DNA from: DASTFY01 sp963829955
GTDB taxonomy: Bacteria; Actinomycetota; Acidimicrobiia; Acidimicrobiales; Ilumatobacteraceae
DNA: 64,000 bases
Reading direction: 5' to 3'
Assembly (NCBI GenBank): GCA_963829955.1
Contig: CAWHKS010000015.1
Location: 62,001-126,000 of the forward strand
Part shown: piece after piece, positions 59,263 through 64,000 of the stretch
How the letters are laid out: each line of letters begins with the position of its first letter
Numbering within the stretch: the stretch's first letter is position 1
Made by a program: the position numbers and the translations under genes
Notes under the pieces: generated by a model
The model's database searches: none
What the model was told of the DNA's origin: nothing
What the model saw: the letters and a program-made list of their open reading frames with translations, nothing else

Positions 59263-60075
59263 TCAGGCCGGGAGCGACAGCACCAGGGCGAGCTGGCGAG
59301 ACTGCGCCAGCAGGCGGCCGGACCGGCTCCAGATCTCGCCGTCCTCCTCCAGGAAGCCCTCGACGGACGAACGGGTGCGGAATACGACGAGGAACCACTC
59401 GTCGTCGGGGAGCAGACGGCTGCGGAAGTGGATGGTGAGGTCGATGGTGGGCACACCGAAGCGCTCCTCGGCGCGGCTGAACACCGGCGGTACCCATGCG
59501 TCCGCCAGCGCGGCGAGCAGCACGTGATCCGCCGGGCGGGGTTCGGCCAGGCGGATCCAGCCGCCGGCCTCGGCACGGTCACCACCGGTGAACGGCATCG
59601 GGCCGATGGCCCAGCGGGACTCGTAGCGAGCCCGCATCGGGATCTCGAACGGCGTCTCGAGGGCGAGGCGCTCGAGCTCCTCGGGCGGCGGCACGTCCGG
59701 CGGGGTCGCCTCCTCGAACTCCGGGGCCACCACGGGCACGCTGAAGACGGCCTGCGACAGGGCCAGCAGCCGTTCGCCCTGCTCCAGGCGGCCGGTCACG
59801 AAGCTGAGCTGGCGCCCCGCCCGCTCGACCGCCGTCCGTACGCTGACCGGACCCTCGTCCGGCGGGGCGAGGTAGTGCACGGTGAACGAGCGGGGTGTGC
59901 GCTGCGGATCGTCGACGGCCGCCGTGAGGGCGCGCAGGATGACCGCGGCGACGTAGCCGCCGTTCGGCCCGCGCTCGACCCACCAACCCCGGTCCATGCG
60001 CGCGTCGAAGCGCCCGTCGCCCGCCGGGACGACGGCCGTGTCGAGATCGAATCGGGCAGGGTGCTCGCCGGCCAC
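59263..60075 (-). CDS. TesB-like acyl-CoA thioesterase (double hotdog)
   Basis: This 270-residue protein has two hotdog folds. The first reads GWWVERGPNGGYVAAVILRAL, SFTVHYLAPPDEGPVSV and LEQGERLLALSQAVFS. The second reads GGDRAEAGGWIRLAEP, DHVLLAALADAWVPPVFSR and TIDLTIHFRSRL. This is the TesB/DUF4442-like pattern of acyl-CoA thioesterases. GTG 60075 (VAGEHPARFDLD) follows TACGTT at 8 nt and replaces the longer frame that would cross the divergent gene. Confidence 0.88.
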   Translation of the reverse strand: MAGEHPARFDLDTAVVPAGDGRFDARMDRGWWVERGPNGGYVAAVILRALTAAVDDPQRTPRSFTVHYLAPPDEGPVSVRTAVERAGRQLSFVTGRLEQGERLLALSQAVFSVPVVAPEFEEATPPDVPPPEELERLALETPFEIPMRARYESRWAIGPMPFTGGDRAEAGGWIRLAEPRPADHVLLAALADAWVPPVFSRAEERFGVPTIDLTIHFRSRLLPDDEWFLVVFRTRSSVEGFLEEDGEIWSRSGRLLAQSRQLALVLSLPA

Positions 60076-60083
60076 GGTCGGGC

Positions 60084-60116
60084 AACGTAGCGACGGGAGC
60101 GGACCACCGCTACGTT
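60084..60116. promoter_or_regulatory. divergent -10 hexamers as a 9-bp inverted repeat
   Basis: AACGTAGCG (60084-60092) and CGCTACGTT (60108-60116) are exact inverted copies 15 bp apart. Each contains a TACGTT hexamer 7-8 nt from a start codon (GTG 60075 on the minus strand, GTG 60124 on the plus strand). Confidence 0.55.
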
Positions 60117-60123
60117 CGACGCG

Positions 60124-60432
60124 GTGACTGCCTCGTCCGTCAGCGTCACCGACATCGACATCGATCGCCGCCGCTCGGTGCGGGTGACGTTCGACGACGG
60201 GGCGGTCTGCGAGCTCGGGCTCGAGGAGCTGCGCGGCATCTGCCCGTGCGCCACGTGCCGCAGCCACCGAGAGGGGGGCGACGTGGCCTGGCCGAGACCG
60301 GGCCAGACGACAGCGCTGTGGATCGAGGACGCCGAGCTGGTCGGGGCCTGGGGGCTGTCGATCCGCTGGAGCGACGGCCACTCCACGGGCATCTACTCGT
60401 GGGAGCTGCTCCGCGCCTGGTGCCGCGAGTGA
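60124..60432 (+). CDS. DUF971 family protein
   Basis: This 102-residue protein matches DUF971 (the N-terminal domain of gamma-butyrobetaine hydroxylase-like proteins): SVRVTFDDGAVCELGLEELR, CPCATC, ELVGAWGLSIRWSDGHSTGIYSWELLR. The CPCATC cysteines may bind metal. Such proteins appear near Fe-S cluster carriers in other genomes. Leaderless GTG start. Confidence 0.9.
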   Translation: MTASSVSVTDIDIDRRRSVRVTFDDGAVCELGLEELRGICPCATCRSHREGGDVAWPRPGQTTALWIEDAELVGAWGLSIRWSDGHSTGIYSWELLRAWCRE

Positions 60433-60442
60433 CGATGCGGGC

Positions 60443-60465
60443 ATTGACGGTGCAGGGATTGACGG
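60443..60465. repeat. direct repeat ATTGACGG x2
   Basis: ATTGACGG occurs at 60443-60450 and 60458-60465, a 15-bp period, just upstream of the rhomboid start. Each contains TTGAC, so they might be -35-like elements or chance. Confidence 0.4.
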
Positions 60466-60494
60466 CCGGGCCGCCGTTACGCTGCACCCTCACC

Positions 60495-61355
60495 GTGAGC
60501 CTCCCCCCGCCGACTCCCGTCACCTGCTATCGCCACCCCTCACGGGCCACCGGCCGGGCCTGCACCCGCTGCGGCCGCCCGGCCTGCACGGACTGCCTCA
60601 CCCCGGCCGCCATCGGGTCCCAGTGCGCCGAGTGCATCCGCGAGAGCCGGCCCTCCACGCGGGAGTCGATGCGCCGCTGGGGGGCGAGCCGTCCCAGCTT
60701 GATGACGAAGGTGTTCATCGGGATCAGCGTCGCCGTCGCCCTCATTGGAGTGGCCCGGGGTGACAATCTCTTCGGCACCGGCGCCGGCGTGATGCAGCGG
60801 GAATACGGTCTGCACGCGATCCTCATCGACGCCGGCGGCGAGTGGTGGCGCATCTTCTCGAGCGGCTTCGTGCACTTCGGCCTGATCCACCTCGCCATGA
60901 ACATGCTCGTGATCTACCAGGTGTCGCTCATGCTGGAGCCTGCACTGGGACCGGTGCGCTACACGCTCACGTACCTCTCGTGCCTGGTCGGAGGATCCGC
61001 GGGTGCATTGCTCCTCACGGACGATCCGCGCTCCCTGACCGCTGGTGCGTCGGGCGTCGCCTTCGGGCTCGTCGGCTGCGCGGTCGCCGGCATGGTCATC
61101 CGCAAGATCCCGATCATGCGCACCAACCTGGGTGGGCTCCTCATCATCAACCTGGTGCTGACGTTCGCCATCCCCGGCATCTCGATCGGCGGCCACATCG
61201 GAGGGCTCGTGGCCGGGTTCCTGTGCGGTCTCGTCCTGATGCGGCCCCACCACGGGCCACCACCGGTATGGGACATGCTGGTTCCCTTCCTGCTCGGGCT
61301 GGCTGGCGTGGCACTGTCCTTCTGGGCCGCCGGGCAGTGGCCGAGCCGTCTCTGA
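60495..61355 (+). CDS. rhomboid family intramembrane serine protease
   Basis: This 286-residue protein has an N-terminal B-box-like zinc finger (CYRHPSRATGRACTRCGRPACTDC, CAEC) and a rhomboid core of six or more helices. FVHFGLIHLAMNMLVIYQ carries the HxxxN loop, GASGVAFG holds catalytic Ser186, and IGGHIGGLVAGF His234. This zinc-finger-plus-rhomboid form is common in actinobacteria. GTG 60495 is chosen because the family starts just before the zinc finger; ATG 60435 is an alternative. Confidence 0.93.
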   Translation: MSLPPPTPVTCYRHPSRATGRACTRCGRPACTDCLTPAAIGSQCAECIRESRPSTRESMRRWGASRPSLMTKVFIGISVAVALIGVARGDNLFGTGAGVMQREYGLHAILIDAGGEWWRIFSSGFVHFGLIHLAMNMLVIYQVSLMLEPALGPVRYTLTYLSCLVGGSAGALLLTDDPRSLTAGASGVAFGLVGCAVAGMVIRKIPIMRTNLGGLLIINLVLTFAIPGISIGGHIGGLVAGFLCGLVLMRPHHGPPPVWDMLVPFLLGLAGVALSFWAAGQWPSRL

Positions 61356-61368
61356 CCGACGGCCGCCG

Positions 61369-62466
61369 TCAGATGCGGGAGAGCATCGTCCGGCGGGCGA
61401 TCTTGATGCGGCGGCGAGGACCGGTCACCCGGTCGGTCGACCACACCCCCGGCGGTGCCATGACGAGCGCGCACAGTTCCACCAGCACGGCGTCGTAGTT
61501 CACCCGCCAGCCGGCGAAGTCCCGCCAGGCCTGCTCACGGTCAGGCTTCAGCGGCACCCCTGTCGCCTCGAGCTCCGCGCACAGCTGGTCGAACTCCGCC
61601 CGGGTCACGGAGATGGGATCGTCCGGGCGGGGATCGTGGACGTAGGGGATGCCGAAGAAGTCGGAGATGCGTCGCAGGCACAGGTAGCCACCGCGGAGGA
61701 GGACGTCGGCGCGCGCGTCGTGGGGCTTGTCGAGAGCGGCGTTGGAGATGGCCGCGGTGTCGAGGACGCAGCCGGCCGCCGTGATCCAGCTGCGCCCGGG
61801 GTGCGGTGAGCGCAGGAAGTTGAGCGCGCTCTGGCTCGTGTGGCTCTCCTCGATCTCGGCGAACCACATCTCCCACGACGGGAAGAGCTCCTCGCCCAGC
61901 CGGTCCAGCCAGCCGATGCGGGCGTAGCGGGTGAGGAGCTCGGCCGGGCTCGGCGGCAACCCGGCCCGGACCTCCAGCGTCGCCACCAGGGCTTCGCGCC
62001 GGCTGAACGCGCCGTAGATCGATGGCAGATACGAGATGACGAGCGCCACGATGCCCAGGCCGATCAGCGCCTCTGAGAACGACACCACGATGTGCACCAT
62101 GTCGCCGGGACGATCGAAGCCGAGCGTGAACAGCGACGACCCGCTGATGGCCAGTGCCTCCGCCATCGGCTCGATGCCGGTCCCCCAGTAGATGCCGGTG
62201 TACCCCAGCAGCACCATCGTCACCCAGGTCACGGGCAGCAGGAGCAGGACGACGGGTGCGTAGAAGGCCATGACCCGGTCCCGGAACGCGAACGAGCGCT
62301 TGGGCGAGCAGATCCGGTCGAACACGCGCCTCAGGTTGATGAAGAGCGCGGCAGCGACACTCGAGGCCTCGGCGCGGGGCAGGACCATCGTCTTCATGGC
62401 CGACACGAGCGCCCACGCCACCAGCACGATGCCCCCCACGGTCGCCAGCACGCGGAGGGCGGTCAC
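61369..62466 (-). CDS. two-helix potassium-channel-like membrane protein
   Basis: This 365-residue protein has an N-terminal hydrophobic segment, then a channel-like pair of helices (YAPVVLLLLPVTWVTMVLLGYTGIYW and MVHIVVSFSEALIGLGIVALVISYLPSIYGAF). A pore segment ALAISGSSLFTLGF lies between them; it departs from the TVGYG filter, so potassium selectivity is uncertain. The soluble C-terminal ~200 residues (WFAEIEESHTSQSALNFLRSP) are conserved-looking but of unknown function. GTG 62466 is the likely start; a TTG at 62526 would add 20 residues. Confidence 0.75.
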   Translation of the reverse strand: MTALRVLATVGGIVLVAWALVSAMKTMVLPRAEASSVAAALFINLRRVFDRICSPKRSFAFRDRVMAFYAPVVLLLLPVTWVTMVLLGYTGIYWGTGIEPMAEALAISGSSLFTLGFDRPGDMVHIVVSFSEALIGLGIVALVISYLPSIYGAFSRREALVATLEVRAGLPPSPAELLTRYARIGWLDRLGEELFPSWEMWFAEIEESHTSQSALNFLRSPHPGRSWITAAGCVLDTAAISNAALDKPHDARADVLLRGGYLCLRRISDFFGIPYVHDPRPDDPISVTRAEFDQLCAELEATGVPLKPDREQAWRDFAGWRVNYDAVLVELCALVMAPPGVWSTDRVTGPRRRIKIARRTMLSRI

Positions 62467-62536
62467 AGAGGGGCAGTCTGCACCGGCGTGACGGACGCCC
62501 CGCGGACCATGCCGTGGGACGGCCAACTCCTGCTCC

Positions 62537-62566
62537 TAGAGTGGGTTGCTGACTGAACGACAGGAG
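62537..62566 (+). promoter_or_regulatory. promoter and ribosome site of infA-like gene
   Basis: TAGAGT (62537-62542) is followed by CAGGAG (62561-62566), 6 nt before GTG 62573, giving a leader of about 23 nt. Confidence 0.5.
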
Positions 62567-62572
62567 CACTGC

Positions 62573-62797
62573 GTGCCGAAGCAGAAGGAAGACGCCATCG
62601 TCTTCGAAGGTCAGGCCACCGAGGCGCTGAAAGGCGGGCACTTCCGGATCATGCTGGACAACGGCCACAACGTGCTGGGTCACCTCAGTGGGAAGATGCG
62701 CAAGCACCACATCCGGGTCCTCCCGGGCGACCGCGTGCAGGTGGAGCTGTCGCCGTACGACCTCAACAGGGCCCGCATCACCTTCCGCTACAAGTGA
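62573..62797 (+). CDS. infA: translation initiation factor IF-1, divergent stand-alone copy
   Basis: This 74-residue OB-fold protein has DNGHNVLGHLSGKMRKHHIRVL, PGDRVQVELSPYDLNRARITFRYK, which is clearly IF-1. The N-terminal half (FEGQATEALKGGHFRIML) departs from the usual EGxVxEPLPNAMFRVEL, changing residues that contact 16S rRNA and the 30S A site. It is not in the ribosomal-protein operon where infA normally lies. It may be a second IF-1 or the only one; the rest of the genome would decide. Confidence 0.88.
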   Translation: MPKQKEDAIVFEGQATEALKGGHFRIMLDNGHNVLGHLSGKMRKHHIRVLPGDRVQVELSPYDLNRARITFRYK

Positions 62798-62876
62798 TCG
62801 GACGAAGGTTGTAGCACCCCGTCGTTAGGGTGCCGCCACGGCTTCCCCCGCCGCCCATCGAGCGCGAGGAGCCGCC

Positions 62877-63353
62877 ATGGCCCCCACCCTTCGTCACCCA
62901 TCTTTCGACCCCGTGGGCCTGGGCGTCACGCCCGTCCCGCTGGCGGACGCACCGTCCGCCTTGGCTGTCGTCCGCCTCGCCGCCAGCGATCCTCCCCGCC
63001 CTGAGACCGTCGTCCTCCTCCTCGACGACGCACACGTCGGCAAGGCGTGCTGCATCGTCAGTGGCACCACCGGGCCGGACGACGTGCTCGATGTCGGCGC
63101 GCTCGCCGCCGAGGTCGCTGGGCGGTCCCCGGACGTCCACGCCGTCGTGCTGGCCACCATCCGGGACCGCGCCGCTGCCGGTGCGGGTGCCGGTGAAGGT
63201 CGTGAGGACGACGTCCTCCGTTGGCTCGTGCTGCTCGACCTGTTCGACGAGATCGGCGTGGAGCTGCTCGAGTGGTTCGTCGTCGGCCCGGGATCCGAGG
63301 TGCAGTCGTTGCGGGCGCACACCGGCCTGCCCTCGTTGTGGCGCGGCACCTGA
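62877..63353 (+). CDS. degenerate JAB/RadC-like protein
   Basis: This 158-residue protein reads like the RadC JAB fold: ETVVLLLDDAHVGKACCIVSG, DVLDVGALAAEVAGRSPDVHAVVLATIRD, LVLLDLFDEIGVELLEWFVVG. The position of the zinc ligands HNHPSG reads ATIRDRAAAG, so metal binding looks lost. ATG 62877 has GAGGAG at 62866-62871 and a TAGGGT at 62826. Function unknown; family call is by pattern only. Confidence 0.5.
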   Translation: MAPTLRHPSFDPVGLGVTPVPLADAPSALAVVRLAASDPPRPETVVLLLDDAHVGKACCIVSGTTGPDDVLDVGALAAEVAGRSPDVHAVVLATIRDRAAAGAGAGEGREDDVLRWLVLLDLFDEIGVELLEWFVVGPGSEVQSLRAHTGLPSLWRGT

Positions 63354-63400
63354 ACGGCCCGACGGCCCGGTCGGGCTGCGGTGCCCGGTCGGTTGCCGGG

Positions 63401-63682
63401 TCAGGTGCCGGCGCGGGCTCGGCGCTGCGCTGGGGACAGCCGCAGGCCCGCGGCCCGTAGCCGCGCCAGCAACTCACGGCTCGGCACCGGCTCCGCGCCC
63501 GCGGCCAGCACCTCGGGGCGGCGGTCCTCGGGGATGTCGTAGTGGTCACCCTGGAACGCACGCGCCGGGATGCCCACGGTGGACGCGAACTCGTGCAGTT
63601 CGGCGAGGCTGACATCGCTGACGAGGTGGCACCAGCGGCGACCTCGCCACCACCAGAGCGGCTCATCGACCAGGATGGCCAT
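63401..63682 (-). CDS. DUF4031 family protein
   Basis: This 93-residue protein starts MAILVDEPLWWWRGRRWCHLVSD, the typical DUF4031 opening, and continues LHEFASTVGIPARAFQGDHYDIPEDR. Conserved W-W-R-G and D-H-Y-D residues are present; no function is established for the family. It is divergent from the HD hydrolase with 18 nt between the starts. Confidence 0.9.
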   Translation of the reverse strand: MAILVDEPLWWWRGRRWCHLVSDVSLAELHEFASTVGIPARAFQGDHYDIPEDRRPEVLAAGAEPVPSRELLARLRAAGLRLSPAQRRARAGT

Positions 63683-63687
63683 CGTCG

Positions 63688-63693
63688 TAGGCT
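63688..63693 (+). promoter_or_regulatory. -10 hexamer TAGGCT, leaderless
   Basis: TAGGCT ends 7 nt before GTG 63701. Confidence 0.5.
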
Positions 63694-63700
63694 GGCACGG

Positions 63701-64000
63701 GTGGAGGAGCTGCTGCGAGCGCAGTGGCAGGCCGCCGTCGGCCCCGGACGGGACGGGACGAGCCTCGCCAGCGACCACTTCGAACGGCTCCTGGCCCGCT
63801 ACCGGGAGCCCCATCGGCGCTACCACACGGTCACTCACCTCGCCGCGGTGCTGAGCGCGGCCGAGGATCTCATGGCACAGATCGTGGTGAGCGACCACGA
63901 GGCCGTGCGGCTGGCGCTGTTCTTCCACGACGCCGTCTACGACCCGCGCTCGGACACCAACGAGGCGGACAGCGCGGTGCTGGCGCGCGCCGTGCTGTCC
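63701..64000 (+). CDS. HD-superfamily phosphohydrolase, 5' part
   Basis: The first 100 residues of a metal-dependent HD protein are present: REPHRRYHTVTHLAAVL, LALFFHDAVYDPRSDTNEADSA. The H-HD arrangement is that of the predicted HD phosphohydrolases often encoded beside DUF4031 genes. The gene runs past the window end, so the final Asp motif is not seen. Confidence 0.88.
   Translation, partial: MEELLRAQWQAAVGPGRDGTSLASDHFERLLARYREPHRRYHTVTHLAAVLSAAEDLMAQIVVSDHEAVRLALFFHDAVYDPRSDTNEADSAVLARAVLS

Overview
The window is very GC-rich (roughly 70% by eye, strong G/C third-position bias) and gene-dense. Several markers point to a high-GC actinobacterium: a mycothiol-conjugate amidase-like PIG-L deacetylase (51877-52803), a mycothiol-dependent maleylpyruvate isomerase-type protein (34696-35424), a wax-ester synthase/diacylglycerol acyltransferase (26939-28375), many acyl-CoA dehydrogenases, and start codons that are very often GTG. 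A member of the Acidimicrobiia fits best, but this is inference from gene content. Many starts lie 6-8 nt behind a TA-G/C-N-N-T hexamer, which suggests widespread leaderless transcription. At least three indels break otherwise clean reading frames (two in 8073-11717, one in 39229-40051), so the assembly may contain sequencing errors.

Layout. 1-2837: alkylation repair (an Ada/AlkA-type fusion cut by the window edge, and Ogt) followed by an MFS exporter. 2910-12838: a six-gene, all-plus-strand accessory block. It encodes a membrane patatin, a ComEC-type metallo-hydrolase, a SLOG-like Rossmann protein, a TIR protein with a degenerate CHAT domain, a large TPR-like solenoid ending in an FlhA cytosolic-domain-like module, and a second FlhA-C-like protein. 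It looks like an undescribed conflict/defence or signalling system and is the most interesting part of the window. 12860-16067: a ferritin-like di-iron protein, a stomatin/NfeD pair, a truncated PIN remnant and Tpx. 16127-30923: lipid and acyl-CoA metabolism mixed with envelope proteins, a RecB-like nuclease, PAP2, DsbA-like, WS/DGAT and an SDR. 30899-34699: sulfate assimilation and siroheme (SUMT, APS reductase, sulfite reductase, precorrin-2 dehydrogenase). 34696-42820: a mycothiol enzyme, two secreted or anchored glycosidase-like proteins, an S9 peptidase, a frameshifted NADH pyrophosphatase and a thiolase.

42914-47797: a catechol meta-cleavage lower pathway in dmpE-F-G-H order with a HAD hydrolase and a haem-oxygenase-fold protein. 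47928-50058: a 2Fe-2S ferredoxin and an mtnA plus class II aldolase pair suggesting a methylthioribose-phosphate salvage shunt. 50183-56435: a secreted nuclease, a YdjC deacetylase, an SCP2-like protein, Mca, and two tandem secreted copper-radical-oxidase-like proteins. 56476-64000: a PEBP lipoprotein, an acyl-CoA dehydrogenase, a CPBP-type membrane protein, a thioesterase, DUF971, a rhomboid, a potassium-channel-like protein, a stand-alone divergent IF-1, a degenerate JAB/RadC-like protein, DUF4031 and a truncated HD hydrolase. No rRNA, tRNA, CRISPR array or insertion sequence was recognised, and no stretch above 300 bases lacks a gene.
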